From Zavarzinia sp. (GTDB lineage: Bacteria; Pseudomonadota; Alphaproteobacteria; Zavarziniales; Zavarziniaceae): a stretch of DNA of 43,135 nt. Where the stretch lies: contig JAOZVS010000131.1 of assembly GCA_025869435.1 (NCBI GenBank), positions 1 to 43,135 of the forward strand, written 5' to 3'. Within the stretch, counting starts at the first letter, position 1. Each line of letters begins with the position of its first letter. The position numbers and the translations under genes are program-made. Of the stretch, positions 26,287 through 35,355 are shown piece by piece. The notes under the pieces were generated by a model. It saw only the letters and a list, made by a program, of their open reading frames with translations. It did no database searches and had not been told where the DNA came from.

Positions 26287-26862
26287 ATGGAAGCCTTTCT
26301 CACCTCGACCGGCATCGTCGCCATCGCCGAAATCGGCGACAAGACCCAGCTGCTGGCCATTCTGCTCGCCAGCAAGTTCCGCCGACCCTGGGCGATCTGT
26401 GCCGGCATCTTCGCGGCGACCGTGCTCAATCATCTGCTGGCCGCCTCGTTCGGCACGCTGGTCGCGACCTGGATCGGTCCCGAGGTCATGCGCTGGGTGC
26501 TCGGCCTTTCGTTCATCGCCATGGGCGCCTGGGTCCTGATCCCCGACAAGATGGACGACGACGAGGTGGGGGTGGACAAGCGCCGCATCGGCGCCTTCCT
26601 GACCACGACCATCGCCTTCTTCCTCGTCGAGATGGGCGACAAGACCCAGATCGCCACGGTGGCCCTGGGCGCCCGCTTCGAAAATATCTATCTGGTCACC
26701 CTGGGCACCACCTTCGGCATGATGCTGGCCAATGTCCCCGCCGTCTTCCTGGGCGAGGCGGCAACGCGGGTGGTGCCGCTGAACGTCGTGCGCATGGTGG
26801 CGGCGGCGATCTTCGTCGCGGTCGGCGCCGTCACCCTGTTCCTGCCCGGTCTGCTGGGCTGA
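26287..26862 (+). CDS. TMEM165/GDT1-family cation exporter (probable Mn2+)
   Basis: A 191-aa inner-membrane protein with six predicted helices in two halves. Each half carries the family's hallmark E-x-G-D-K-T: EIGDKT at residues 15-20 and EMGDKT at 115-120. The two halves are linked by an acidic loop (DKMDDDEVGVDKRR). Bacterial members (MneA-type) export manganese, and the eukaryotic ones handle Mn2+/Ca2+ in the Golgi. The manganese riboswitch directly upstream strongly supports a Mn2+-efflux role. It is monocistronic and ends in a shared hairpin facing the MFS gene. Confidence 0.9.
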   Translation: MEAFLTSTGIVAIAEIGDKTQLLAILLASKFRRPWAICAGIFAATVLNHLLAASFGTLVATWIGPEVMRWVLGLSFIAMGAWVLIPDKMDDDEVGVDKRRIGAFLTTTIAFFLVEMGDKTQIATVALGARFENIYLVTLGTTFGMMLANVPAVFLGEAATRVVPLNVVRMVAAAIFVAVGAVTLFLPGLLG

Positions 26863-26867
26863 AGCGA

Positions 26868-26888
26868 TGGGGCGGCACCGCCGCCCCA
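26868..26888. terminator. Bidirectional hairpin between convergent genes
   Basis: A perfect 9-bp stem TGGGGCGGC / GCCGCCCCA with a 3-base loop lies between the stops of the exporter (plus) and the MFS transporter (minus). There is no strong T-run on either side. Confidence 0.55.
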
Positions 26889-26893
26889 CATGC

Positions 26894-28306
26894 TCAGGCC
26901 GTATAGGCCTTCACCCGCTCCAGCGCCCGGCGATAGGGCGCGCAGCCGATCCACAGCACGAGGGCGGCGAGCGGCAGGGCGATGCCGGCGACCAGCGCCA
27001 TCGAATAGCCGACCATGTTCTCGTCGTGGAAGACGAAATCGGTGACGAGCGCGACCACCGTCGGCCCGAGGCCGAGGCCGATCAGATTGACGATGAAGAG
27101 ATAGACCGCCGAGGCCTGGCCCCGCATCTGGTTCGGCATGATCTCGGCGATGGCCGCCGGGGCCGCGCCGAAACACATCGTGTAGAAAAAGGTGGTGGCG
27201 ATGGACAGCGCCAGCACCATGTTGCCGTCAGCGACGAAGGGCATGCCGATGGCGAAGGGCACGCCCAGCAGGGCGGCGACCATGCCGACCCGCAGCCGGC
27301 CATCGGCGATGCCCTTCTGCTTCAGCACGTCGCCCAGCCAGCCGCCGAAGATCACGCCGACGACACCCGCCGTCAGCTGGACGATGCCGAAGGCGAAGCC
27401 GATCTCGGACGGGGTCCAGCCATGGGCGCGGATGAAGAAGCTGGGCAACCAGGTCGCGACGCCATAGCCGACGAGGGAGAGCAGCGCGAAGCCGACATTG
27501 TGGCACAGCACGGCCTTGGCGTTGCCGCCGATATAGCGCACCACCTCGCGCACCGGCACGGGCTTGACGCCCATGCTGCCATCGGCCTGGCGCACCGCCT
27601 TGATGCCCTGGCGGATCGGCTCGCGCACGGTGAACATGAGCAAGGCAATGAGAAGGCCGGGCAGGCCGACGACGAAGAACACCACCTGCCAGGCGAAAAC
27701 CTCGCCGACGATGGGCAGCACCATGTGCTCCGCCCCCGAGACGAGGCCGATGACCAGCCCGCCGAAGATATAGGCCAGCCCTGAGCCGACGAAGATGCCC
27801 ATGTTGTAGACACCCATCGCCGTGCCCATGCGATGGGGCGGGAAATAGTCGGCGACCAGCGAATAGGCGGCGGGCGACAGCGCCGCCTCGCCCACGCCGA
27901 CGCCGATCCTTGTCAGGAACAGGTGCCAGAATTTGCCCGCGAACCCGCAGGCGGCGGTGAACAGGCTCCACACCACGATGCCGACGATGATGATGCCGCG
28001 CCGGCTGCGCCGGTCGACCATGCGGCCGATCGGCAGGCCGAGAAACGTATAGAACAGGGCGAAGGCGAGGCCCGCGAGCAGGCTCATTTCGGTATCGTTG
28101 ATGCCAAGGTCGCGTTTGATCGGGCCGACCAGCAGATTCAGGATCTGGCGATCGATGAAGGACACCGTATAGGCCAGCATCAGCACGCCGACGACGTACC
28201 AGGCATAGACCGGCGACGGATAGGCGGCCGCCTCGGCCCCCGCTGTTTCCTGATTTTTCGAAATGGCCGCGGCTGTACGCGCGACGGACTCGGAACGCAC
28301 CGACAT
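26894..28306 (-). CDS. MFS transporter, spinster-like
   Basis: A 470-aa inner-membrane permease with about twelve transmembrane segments and a 40-residue cytoplasmic N-terminus. The segment VSFIDRQILNLLVGPIKRDL at TM1 and GRMVDRRSRRGIIIVG between TM2 and TM3 match the spinster-like (Spns) MFS group common in sphingomonads and other alphaproteobacteria. The substrate is unknown; relatives have been tied to lipids, aromatic compounds and glucuronides. ATG 28306 follows GGGGAGGGG, which decides the start. Its promoter is shared territory with the divergent VWA gene. Confidence 0.85.
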   Translation of the reverse strand: MSVRSESVARTAAAISKNQETAGAEAAAYPSPVYAWYVVGVLMLAYTVSFIDRQILNLLVGPIKRDLGINDTEMSLLAGLAFALFYTFLGLPIGRMVDRRSRRGIIIVGIVVWSLFTAACGFAGKFWHLFLTRIGVGVGEAALSPAAYSLVADYFPPHRMGTAMGVYNMGIFVGSGLAYIFGGLVIGLVSGAEHMVLPIVGEVFAWQVVFFVVGLPGLLIALLMFTVREPIRQGIKAVRQADGSMGVKPVPVREVVRYIGGNAKAVLCHNVGFALLSLVGYGVATWLPSFFIRAHGWTPSEIGFAFGIVQLTAGVVGVIFGGWLGDVLKQKGIADGRLRVGMVAALLGVPFAIGMPFVADGNMVLALSIATTFFYTMCFGAAPAAIAEIMPNQMRGQASAVYLFIVNLIGLGLGPTVVALVTDFVFHDENMVGYSMALVAGIALPLAALVLWIGCAPYRRALERVKAYTA

Positions 28307-28440
28307 GTCCCCTCCCCTTGTTTTTTTGTGACCACCGTCATGGCGGGTGGTTCGGGGGAAGTGTAGCCGTGGGTCGTGCCGCTTGTCGCGGCCGTTGTGC
28401 TCGTGGCAGCCTGCGGGACAAAGCACGATGGGGAGTGGAC

Positions 28441-30393
28441 ATGAAACGGACAGGAATCCTCGGGCGTCTCGGCCTGGCCGCCGCGCTGCTGCTGGCGGGG
28501 TTTTCGGCGACGCTCGCCCGGGCCGATGATCGGGCCAGGGCCATTCTCGTCCTCGATGCCTCGGGCAGCATGTGGGGCCAGATCGACGGCAAGGCGAAAT
28601 GGGATATCGCCCGCGCCGCCGTGGACAGGCTGGTCACCGGCTGGGACCCGGCGATCGACCTCGGGCTGACGGTCTATGGCCATCGCACCAAGGGATCCTG
28701 CGACGATATCGAGGATGTCATGCCGGTTGGCCCAGTCGATCCGGCGAAACTGAAGGCGGCGATCGCGAAAATCTCGCCCAAGGGCAAGACGCCGCTGACC
28801 GCGGCCGTGCGCCGGGCCGCCGAAGCCCTGAAATATACCGAGAACGCGGCGACCGTGATCCTCGTCTCGGACGGCGAGGAGACCTGCGACCTCGACCCCT
28901 GCGCCATCGCGTCCGAACTCGAGGCCAGGGGCGTCGGCTTCACCGCCCATGTCATCGGTTTCGACATCCGCGACGAGGCGGCGAAAGCCCAGCTGAAATG
29001 CATCGCCGACAACACGGGCGGCACCTTCGTCCTCGCCGACGACGCGGCCAGCCTGCAGAACGCGCTGACCGCCGTCGCGGCCGCGACCGCCGCCCCGACG
29101 CCGACACCGCCAGCCCCGGCCCCGGCCCCCGCCAAAGGCAGGACCAGCTTCAGCGCCGTCTATGCCCCGGGCGCGCCGGTCGAAGACAAGGACCTGAGGT
29201 GGGGTGTCTATCTGGATGTCCCCGGTCAGGAGGATCTGGGTCAGCCCGTGGCCAGCCACTACAGCGCCCACTGGACGCCCGGCGACCCCATCCCGCCGGG
29301 GGATTACATCGTCGTCGCCAGCCTTGGGGCCGCCTCGGTGCAGCAGCCGGTGAAGATCACCGGCGAGAAACAGGAGATCGTGCTTGACCTTGGCGCCGCC
29401 GTTGTCCTGCCCGCGATCCGCGAAAGCGAGACCGGGCCCCTGATCGCGACCGAAGTCGCCTGGAAAATCCACGACATGACCGACAGGGAAGTCGGCTACA
29501 GCTTCAAGCCCGAACCCGATTTCACCGTCCCAGCCGGCAGTTACCGCCTGACCGCGCGCTATGGCGATGCGAAGGGCGAGGCCACCTTCGATGTGAAACC
29601 CGGCGAAAAGCCCCGGGTCGTGATCACCCTGGGCAGCGGCACGGTCGAGGCCGAGGTCCGCCCCAGCGCGGGCGAGGCCCCGGCGACGGACGGCGTGAGC
29701 TGGAAGGTCTTCGCCGAGAACAGCGGCGATTCCCTGACCTATTCCTACAAGGGCAACCCGGTCTTCCATCTGACCGCCGGCACCTACCGGATCACCGCGA
29801 CCATCGGCGAGGCGACGGGCGAGAGCACGGTGACGGTGACGCCGGGCGAGACCACGAAGCTCAGCCTCGTGCTCGGCGTCGGCCTGCTGAAGCCGGTGGC
29901 GATCTTCGCGCCGGGCGCGCCCAAGCCGACCAAGGATCTGTCCTGGCAGATCTTCCCGGCGGCGACCGATCTGGCCGGCAACCGGGGCGAGATGGTCGCC
30001 TATAGCTATGACCTGACGCCCAGCTTCAAGCTGCCCGCCGGCCAGTATTTCGTGAAGGTGACGACCGGCATCGCCGAGGCCTCGGCCGAGATCGAGGTGA
30101 AGGCCGGGGCCGCCCTGGCGCCCGAACTGAACCTGAACGCGGGCGCCATCGTGGCCAAAGCCACCCTGGGGGCCAAGCCCGAGGGCGACTACAGCTGGAA
30201 GATCTACCGCACCATCGCCGCCATCACCGGGGTCGAGCGGGAACAGGTGTCCTACGCCTATGACGCGGCGCCCATCTGGATCGTGCCCGCGGGCACCTAT
30301 GTGGTCGAGCTGAAGATGGGCGATGCGGTCGCGGAAGCGGAAGTGACGGTCGAGGCCGGCAAGCCGGCGCCGGTCACCCTGACCTTGCCGTGA
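28441..30393 (+). CDS. Secreted von Willebrand factor A protein with five tandem repeats
   Basis: A 650-aa exported protein. The signal peptide (residues 1-28, ending ARA) is followed by a VWA domain (about 33-210) with an intact metal site: DASGS at 39-43, a conserved Thr in GKTPLTAAV and Asp in LVSDGEETC. A Pro/Ala linker (about 217-232) leads to five degenerate repeats of 80-90 aa, the last four showing the core YSY..P.F.LPAG.Y....T.G.A..E..V..GE. They look like small beta-sandwich (PEGA/carboxypeptidase-like) modules. It may bind a protein or glycan in the periplasm. No chaperone or protease partner is adjacent, and its role is unknown. Confidence 0.8.
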   Translation: MKRTGILGRLGLAAALLLAGFSATLARADDRARAILVLDASGSMWGQIDGKAKWDIARAAVDRLVTGWDPAIDLGLTVYGHRTKGSCDDIEDVMPVGPVDPAKLKAAIAKISPKGKTPLTAAVRRAAEALKYTENAATVILVSDGEETCDLDPCAIASELEARGVGFTAHVIGFDIRDEAAKAQLKCIADNTGGTFVLADDAASLQNALTAVAAATAAPTPTPPAPAPAPAKGRTSFSAVYAPGAPVEDKDLRWGVYLDVPGQEDLGQPVASHYSAHWTPGDPIPPGDYIVVASLGAASVQQPVKITGEKQEIVLDLGAAVVLPAIRESETGPLIATEVAWKIHDMTDREVGYSFKPEPDFTVPAGSYRLTARYGDAKGEATFDVKPGEKPRVVITLGSGTVEAEVRPSAGEAPATDGVSWKVFAENSGDSLTYSYKGNPVFHLTAGTYRITATIGEATGESTVTVTPGETTKLSLVLGVGLLKPVAIFAPGAPKPTKDLSWQIFPAATDLAGNRGEMVAYSYDLTPSFKLPAGQYFVKVTTGIAEASAEIEVKAGAALAPELNLNAGAIVAKATLGAKPEGDYSWKIYRTIAAITGVEREQVSYAYDAAPIWIVPAGTYVVELKMGDAVAEAEVTVEAGKPAPVTLTLP

Positions 30394-30403
30394 GATGAGG
30401 CGC

Positions 30404-30430
30404 GGTGGGCGGCCTCAGCCGCCGCCCACC
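30404..30430. terminator. Hairpin between convergent genes
   Basis: GGTGGGCGGC (30404-30413) pairs with GCCGCCCACC (30421-30430) over a 7-base loop. It lies 11 bp past the VWA stop and overlaps the last codons of the opposing gene. It is likely the VWA transcript end. Confidence 0.55.
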
Positions 30431-31392
30431 ATCAATTGCTGGGCGAGGCGGGCCAGGTCGATCAGGTCGGTCGCCCGGGCCACGTAATGGTCGCGCGGGT
30501 TGAAGCTCAACCCCTCGCCCGTGCGCAGGGCATGATCGACGCCGTCGATCAGCTTGCGCAGGCGGCGCTGATGAAGGCCGAGGGCGCGCTGCGCCGGATC
30601 GGTGATCACCCCGGCGAAGGCCGACAGGGCGGCGGCGCCGACGAAGAGGCTGCCGGTCACGCCGGCCACCAGGGCCGGCCCCGCCGTCGCCGGAAAGAAG
30701 CCGTTCCAGATCCCGCCGAGGGTCGCGCCCAGGGGAAAGGCGCCGATCGCCGCCTGCTGCGCGATGGCCCCGGCCAGCACCGGCCCCAGCGACAGGAGCC
30801 CCGGCGTCAGCTGCTTGAAGGCGATGGCGCCGATGCCGAGGCTGGTCAGGGCCGTGGCGATTTCGGCCGCGGCGACCCGGGTCGCGGCATAGCGGGCGAT
30901 GGCTTCGTCGAGGCGGGCGCGGAAGGCGGCATCATCCAGCCGGCGGGCCTGCGCCGCCTCGAGAATGCCGAGGGCGGAAACCACCAGGGGATCGGCCGCG
31001 AGACTGGCGGCGACGCCATCGACTCCCGCCGCCTCGCCGAGCTGAAGCAGTTCCTGCTCGATGGCGAGGCCGAGGCCTCGGGCGACATCGGTCCGGTAGA
31101 GGAGATCGACGGCGCCGATCCGCGCCCCGGTCCTGTGGGCCCCGACGCGGGAAAGCCCCCCGCCGGCGAGGCGCAGGCCCAGCTGTGGCACCGACAGCAG
31201 GAGATTGGCCGGCGCCCGCGCCAGATCCCAGCCGACGGCCCGCCGATGCAGGGCAAGACTGCCGCGAAAGGAGAAATGACGGTCGACGAAGGTGATTACC
31301 CGGCCATGGCAGGCCGCGACATAGTCGCTGATCGCCCGATCGACCAGCGTGCCCGCCTGCGCCGGATCCGGAAGGGCAGGGGCGGCGGGCAT
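30415..31392 (-). CDS. Uncharacterised protein (possibly DUF6635-like)
   Basis: A 325-aa protein starting with a cytosolic-looking region ([36 protein letters not shown]). It contains long Ala/Gly-rich helices and ends with one or two strongly hydrophobic segments (about residues 205-280), so it may be membrane-associated. The N-terminal pattern resembles what I recall for DUF6635, but I cannot confirm this. ATG 31392 lies 4 bp after the stop of the Rap1a-like gene, so it belongs to that operon. No catalytic motif is visible. Confidence 0.65.
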   Translation of the reverse strand: MPAAPALPDPAQAGTLVDRAISDYVAACHGRVITFVDRHFSFRGSLALHRRAVGWDLARAPANLLLSVPQLGLRLAGGGLSRVGAHRTGARIGAVDLLYRTDVARGLGLAIEQELLQLGEAAGVDGVAASLAADPLVVSALGILEAAQARRLDDAAFRARLDEAIARYAATRVAAAEIATALTSLGIGAIAFKQLTPGLLSLGPVLAGAIAQQAAIGAFPLGATLGGIWNGFFPATAGPALVAGVTGSLFVGAAALSAFAGVITDPAQRALGLHQRRLRKLIDGVDHALRTGEGLSFNPRDHYVARATDLIDLARLAQQLMVGGG

Positions 31393-31396
31393 GGCT

Positions 31397-31810
31397 TCAA
31401 TTGCCTTGCGGGCAGGGATGGCGGGCGCGCATCGCGGCCCGCACCAGATCATCCGCCGGCTTGTCGTCGAATTCGCCGCGACCCTTGCCCCAGTCCAGCA
31501 CCTGGTCGGCGATGTCCTGCCATTTCAGACTGCCGTTGATGCACATGACCTGATCGTTGGGGACGACCGGCCGCACCGATTCGATCTGGAAGAAATTCTT
31601 CAGGTAATCCTTGCAGCGGCGCGCCGCCGGCCGGCTGCCTTCCCCCGGGGGACTGGACAGCGCCTGACCCGCCGCGCCGCAAACCGCCCGGAAATCCGCC
31701 CCCGAGATGATGTCGCGCGGCGGCGTGTCCTCGGCCAGGACCGGCGCTCCGAGCGCCGCGAGCAGCACGGCCGCGAGGACGGCCGCCAGCGCGGTCGAAG
31801 GGGAATTCAT
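31397..31810 (-). CDS. Rap1a/Tai-like periplasmic protein
   Basis: A 137-aa exported protein with signal peptide 1-26 (cleavage after VLA) and four cysteines at 44, 66, 90 and 133. These suit two disulfides. The layout ([51 protein letters not shown]) follows the Rap1a/Tai family, which includes periplasmic immunity proteins against type VI secreted peptidoglycan amidases and many orphan housekeeping members. No effector or secretion gene is in the window. It is the middle gene of an operon between a dipeptidase and an unknown protein. Confidence 0.7.
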   Translation of the reverse strand: MNSPSTALAAVLAAVLLAALGAPVLAEDTPPRDIISGADFRAVCGAAGQALSSPPGEGSRPAARRCKDYLKNFFQIESVRPVVPNDQVMCINGSLKWQDIADQVLDWGKGRGEFDDKPADDLVRAAMRARHPCPQGN

Positions 31811-31837
31811 GCGCGTCTCCTCGGCGTTTTCTCGTCG

Positions 31838-32386
31838 TCACGGCATCATATGGGTGCCGGCGGCGGCATCGGTCAGCAAGGGATATTGGTCCGGGTCCGG
31901 CAGATTGTAATGCCACCATTCGAATTCATTGTGCACGAATCCCGCCTCGGCCATCACGCCCAGCAACAGAAGGCGATTGCGGCGGGCTTCGGGCGCCACC
32001 GCCGCCGCGTGATAGGACAGCACGGTCATTTCGTCGAATCCGGTGCCCATGTCGAGGGCGACACCCTCGGGCGAGCACAGGGTGAGATCGACGGCGACGC
32101 CCCGACCGTGGGTGGAGCCGAGACGGGGATCGGCGATGAAGGTCGGGTCCGGCAGGGCCTGCCACAGTTTCCACTGCGCCTCGGTCGGGCGGAAGGCGTC
32201 GAAGACGAGAAGATCGAGGCCGATCGCCCGCGCCGCCGCCCGCGCCCGGTGAAAGGCTTCCGCCGCCCTGGGGTGCAGGAAACAGGCACCGCGACCATAG
32301 ATCGGCGTGCCCGTGATGTTGTTCGCCGTCGCATAGGCGATGTCGAAGAAGGGGCCATCGGCCCCGGGGGTGATTTCGGTCAGCAT
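31838..32386 (-). CDS. D-alanyl-D-alanine dipeptidase (VanX/DdpX family)
   Basis: A 182-aa zinc peptidase. The zinc-site motif SxHxxGxAxD is [10 protein letters not shown], giving H93 and D100 as ligands. EWWH at 156-159 gives the catalytic Glu and the third ligand H159. R66 in FDAFRP is the conserved transition-state residue. It should cleave free D-Ala-D-Ala, for cell-wall recycling or nutrient use; it is not evidence of glycopeptide resistance because vanH and vanA partners are absent. No signal peptide is visible, so it is probably cytoplasmic. It leads the operon with the Rap1a-like and unknown genes and is divergent from hslV. Confidence 0.88.
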   Translation of the reverse strand: MLTEITPGADGPFFDIAYATANNITGTPIYGRGACFLHPRAAEAFHRARAAARAIGLDLLVFDAFRPTEAQWKLWQALPDPTFIADPRLGSTHGRGVAVDLTLCSPEGVALDMGTGFDEMTVLSYHAAAVAPEARRNRLLLLGVMAEAGFVHNEFEWWHYNLPDPDQYPLLTDAAAGTHMMP

Positions 32387-32494
32387 GGCTGCAGTGTGCC
32401 AGATGTGCGCGGGTGCACAAACGCCGGTGCTTGTGGTCTCGTCCGCGATCGCTACATAAGAGCCCTGAATTCAGCATCCCGAGGACATGAACCC

Positions 32495-33043
32495 TTGAGC
32501 GACAATATCCCCGTCTGGCACGGCACGACCATCCTTGGCGTGCGCAAGGGCAACAAGGTGGTGATCGCCGGTGACGGCCAGGTCAGCCTGGGGCCGACCG
32601 TGATCAAGGGCAATGCCCGCAAGGTGCGGCGCATCGGCAATGGCAAGGTCATGGCCGGTTTCGCCGGCGCCACCGCCGATGCCTTCACCCTGTTCGAGCG
32701 CCTCGAAACCAAGCTGGAGCGTTTTCCCGACCAGCTGACCCGCGCCTGCGTCGAACTGGCCAAGGACTGGCGCACCGACAAATACCTGCGCCAGCTGGAA
32801 GCCATGCTGATCGTCGCCGACGCCACGACGATCCTGGTGCTGACCGGCACCGGCGACGTGCTGGAGCCGGAAGGCGGCATCGCCGCCATCGGCTCGGGCG
32901 GGAATTTCGCCCTCTCGGCCGCGCGCGCCCTGATCGACTACGAAGCCGACCCCGAGGTGATCGCCCGCAAGGCGCTGGGCATCGCGGCCGACATCTGCGT
33001 CTACACCAATCGCAATCTCACCGTCGAAGTCATCGAATCATGA
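32495..33043 (+). CDS. hslV: ATP-dependent protease peptidase subunit HslV
   Basis: A 182-aa Ntn-hydrolase forming the proteolytic core of HslUV (ClpQY). The mature N-terminus should be the Thr in [14 protein letters not shown] (T10), exposed by removal of a short propeptide of the type common in alphaproteobacteria. GDGQVSLG and [14 protein letters not shown] are family signatures. The start is TTG 32495 with GAGGA upstream; there is no in-frame ATG at a sensible place. It overlaps hslU by 4 bp. Confidence 0.95.
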   Translation: MSDNIPVWHGTTILGVRKGNKVVIAGDGQVSLGPTVIKGNARKVRRIGNGKVMAGFAGATADAFTLFERLETKLERFPDQLTRACVELAKDWRTDKYLRQLEAMLIVADATTILVLTGTGDVLEPEGGIAAIGSGGNFALSAARALIDYEADPEVIARKALGIAADICVYTNRNLTVEVIES

Positions 33044-34344
33044 GTGAATTCTCTCCCCGCGAAATCGTTTCCGAACTCGACCGCCACATCGTCGGCCAGC
33101 ACGAGGCCAAGCGCGCCGTCGCCATCGCGCTGCGCAACCGCTGGCGCCGCCAGCAACTGTCCGAGGATCTGCGCGACGAGGTCCAGCCCAAGAACATCCT
33201 GATGATCGGGCCGACCGGCGTCGGCAAGACCGAGATTTCCCGCCGCCTGGCCAAGCTCGCCAATGCGCCCTTCCTGAAGGTCGAGGCGACCAAATTCACC
33301 GAGGTCGGCTATGTCGGCCGGGATGTCGAGCAGATCGTGCGCGACCTTCTCGAGGTCGCCATTTCCCAGACCCGCGAGAAGCGCCGCCGCGACGTCCGCG
33401 CCCGGGCCGAGCTGAACGCCGAGAATCGCGTGCTCGACGCCCTCGTCGGCGAGACCGCCTCGAAGGACACGCGGGAGAAATTCCGCGCGAAACTGCGCAG
33501 CGGCGAACTCGACGACAAGGAGATCGAGCTTCAGGTCGCCGAAACCGCCAGTCCGCTCGGCGGTATGGAAATCCCGGGGATGCCGGGCGGCGTCGGCATG
33601 GTCAATCTCGGCGACATGCTGGGCAAGGCCTTCGGCCAGCGCACCAAGCCGAAGCGCACCACGGTCAAGGACAGCCACAACCTGCTGCTGGCCGAGGAAT
33701 CGGACAAGCTGCTGGACCAGGAAAGCGTGACCTCGGAAGCGATCAAGGTGACGGAAAACGCCGGCATCGTCTTCCTCGACGAGATCGACAAGATCTGCGC
33801 CCGCTCCGAGCGCAGCGGCGCCGATGTCTCGCGCGAGGGTGTGCAGCGCGACCTGCTGCCGCTGATCGAAGGCACGACGGTCGCGACCAAGCATGGCGCG
33901 GTGAAGACCGACCATATCCTGTTCATCGCCTCCGGCGCCTTCCATATCGCCAAGCCTTCGGACCTGCTGCCCGAATTGCAGGGCCGCTTGCCGATCCGGG
34001 TCGAGCTGAAAGCCCTTTCGCGCGAGGATTTCGAGCGCATCCTGACCGAGCCGGAATCGAGCCTGATCCGCCAGTATGTCGCCCTGATGCAGACGGAAGG
34101 CGTCACCCTCGACTTCACGCCCGATGGCATCGCCGAGATCGCCAAGGTGGCGGCCGAGGTGAATGCGACGGTCGAGAACATCGGTGCCCGGCGCCTGCAC
34201 ACGATCCTGGAGCGGGTGCTGGACGAGATCAGCTTCACCGCTTCGGACCGCAGCGGTCAGACCGTGATCGTCGACGCCCCCTATGTCGCCGCCAATGTCG
34301 GGATGCTGGCCGCCAACACGGACTTGTCGAAGTTCATCCTCTGA
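33040..34344 (+). CDS. hslU: ATP-dependent protease ATPase subunit HslU
   Basis: A 434-aa AAA+ unfoldase of HslUV. Walker A is GPTGVGKT at residues 57-64; the [12 protein letters not shown] pore-loop region follows. Walker B lies in [11 protein letters not shown], with sensor elements after it. The C-terminal LSKFIL tail docks into HslV. The I-domain (about 110-240) is present. ATG 33040 overlaps the hslV stop (ATGA), so synthesis is coupled. A strong hairpin follows at 34352-34380. Confidence 0.97.
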   Translation: MSEFSPREIVSELDRHIVGQHEAKRAVAIALRNRWRRQQLSEDLRDEVQPKNILMIGPTGVGKTEISRRLAKLANAPFLKVEATKFTEVGYVGRDVEQIVRDLLEVAISQTREKRRRDVRARAELNAENRVLDALVGETASKDTREKFRAKLRSGELDDKEIELQVAETASPLGGMEIPGMPGGVGMVNLGDMLGKAFGQRTKPKRTTVKDSHNLLLAEESDKLLDQESVTSEAIKVTENAGIVFLDEIDKICARSERSGADVSREGVQRDLLPLIEGTTVATKHGAVKTDHILFIASGAFHIAKPSDLLPELQGRLPIRVELKALSREDFERILTEPESSLIRQYVALMQTEGVTLDFTPDGIAEIAKVAAEVNATVENIGARRLHTILERVLDEISFTASDRSGQTVIVDAPYVAANVGMLAANTDLSKFIL

Positions 34345-34351
34345 TCGAACA

Positions 34352-34408
34352 GGGTGAAGCGGTGTGGCACCGCTTCACCCTCCGGTATTAAAAGTTCCCA
34401 TTTTAATA
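34352..34408 (+). terminator. Terminator of hslVU with a second AT-rich hairpin
   Basis: GGGTGAAGCGGTG (34352-34364) pairs perfectly with CACCGCTTCACCC (34368-34380) over a TGG loop, 7 bp after the hslU stop. A second 8-bp AT stem TATTAAAA / TTTTAATA (34386-34393 / 34401-34408) follows and runs into TTTTT. The second hairpin may also be part of the promoter or an operator of the next gene. Confidence 0.8.
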
Positions 34409-34481
34409 TTTTTCGCTGTATTTTCCGAGCGCGCCTCGCAATTCTCCATGCCGCATGGGTTTGGGTTGCGAGGGTTGAAGA

Positions 34482-35252
34482 ATGCACATTGCGAAAGTTG
34501 TGGCCGCGGCGGCATTGACGCTGGCGGTTGGGGGCTGTGCGGCTATCGTTGAGGGAACGTCCCAGGATATCGCCGTGAACACGACGCCGCCGGGCGCTTC
34601 CTGCGTCTTCGAGCGTGAGGGCGCGGTGATCGGCACGCTGCCCTCGACGCCGGCCAGTCTCTCGGTCAGCAAGACCAAGTACAACATCACCATCCGTTGT
34701 GACAAACCCGGCTATCAGCAGGCGGTGGCGCTCAGCCACTCCGGCACGTCGGCGGCCATCGCGGCCAATATCGCCCTCGACGTCGTCCTGACCCTCGGCG
34801 TGTCCTCGATCGTCGATTCCGCCGTTGGCGCGGACAATAAATACGATACACCGATCGTGCTGAACATGGTTCCGATCGGCGGCGCGCCGGCATCCGTGGT
34901 TCCGCAGCTGGGTGCCGCGACGGATCTGACCGCGCTGCTGGCCGACAAGACGCTCTATATCACCGAGGGTGACAGCAAGGTCACGGTCGACTACTACGGC
35001 ACCGATGGCAAGCTGACCCGCAAGGACGGCGACTGCACGCGCGCGGGCAGCTGGTCGGCCAAGGATGGTCAGCTCTGCCTCGGCTTTAGCGCCAAGGACG
35101 AGACGACCAAATGCTACGCGGTTTCCGGAACGGCAACCCAGCCGGCATTCCGCGACGTGAATGCCGCGGCCGATGCCGCGCCGATCAGCACGCGCTTCAT
35201 GGCCAAGGGCAATATCGAGAATTTGCCGGGGGATACCAAGGCCTGCAACTGA
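34482..35252 (+). CDS. Outer-envelope lipoprotein with PEGA-like domain
   Basis: A 256-aa lipoprotein: the signal peptide ends in the lipobox VGGC with C19. Residues 25-80 (AIVEGTSQDIAVNTTPPGASC ... ITIRCDKPGYQQ) resemble a PEGA-type beta domain seen in many small lipoproteins. A hydrophobic Ala/Gly stretch (about 85-115) follows, then a C-terminal domain with four cysteines (CTRAGSW, LCLGF, CYAV and the last CN). The function is unknown to me. It is monocistronic: AT-rich sequence upstream (34381-34430) likely holds its promoter, and a hairpin follows. Confidence 0.7.
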   Translation: MHIAKVVAAAALTLAVGGCAAIVEGTSQDIAVNTTPPGASCVFEREGAVIGTLPSTPASLSVSKTKYNITIRCDKPGYQQAVALSHSGTSAAIAANIALDVVLTLGVSSIVDSAVGADNKYDTPIVLNMVPIGGAPASVVPQLGAATDLTALLADKTLYITEGDSKVTVDYYGTDGKLTRKDGDCTRAGSWSAKDGQLCLGFSAKDETTKCYAVSGTATQPAFRDVNAAADAAPISTRFMAKGNIENLPGDTKACN

Positions 35253-35280
35253 GGCCTGGCGACTTCATCGAGGATGGCGT

Positions 35281-35303
35281 GGGCGGCGGCAGGGCCGCCG
35301 CCC
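35281..35303 (+). terminator. Hairpin after the PEGA-like lipoprotein
   Basis: GGGCGGCGGC / GCCGCCGCCC with an AGG loop forms a 10-bp stem. It is nested inside a longer inverted repeat, GACTTCATC (35261-35269) and GATGAAGTC (35322-35330). It lies between convergent transcripts; no T-run is present. Confidence 0.6.
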
Positions 35304-35355
35304 GACACGCACCGGACGGGGGATGAAGTCATCCGATGCGCGCGTCGCGTTCGCC

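Noticed and set aside
28331-28351. ACCACC/GGTGGT hairpin next to a run of seven T as a terminator
   Set aside because: The T-run lies on the wrong side for either neighbouring transcript, which both start rather than end here.
31397-31810. True type VI immunity gene
   Set aside because: The fold resemblance is good, but no effector, VgrG, Hcp or other secretion gene is in the window. I keep only the family-level call.
31838-32386. Glycopeptide-resistance vanX
   Set aside because: There are no vanH/vanA/vanS/vanR neighbours. Chromosomal D-Ala-D-Ala dipeptidases are common in Gram-negatives.
31349-33043. 564-aa plus-strand frame ending in HslV
   Set aside because: HslV begins at TTG 32495. 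The earlier part is antisense to the dipeptidase, Rap1a-like and unknown genes.
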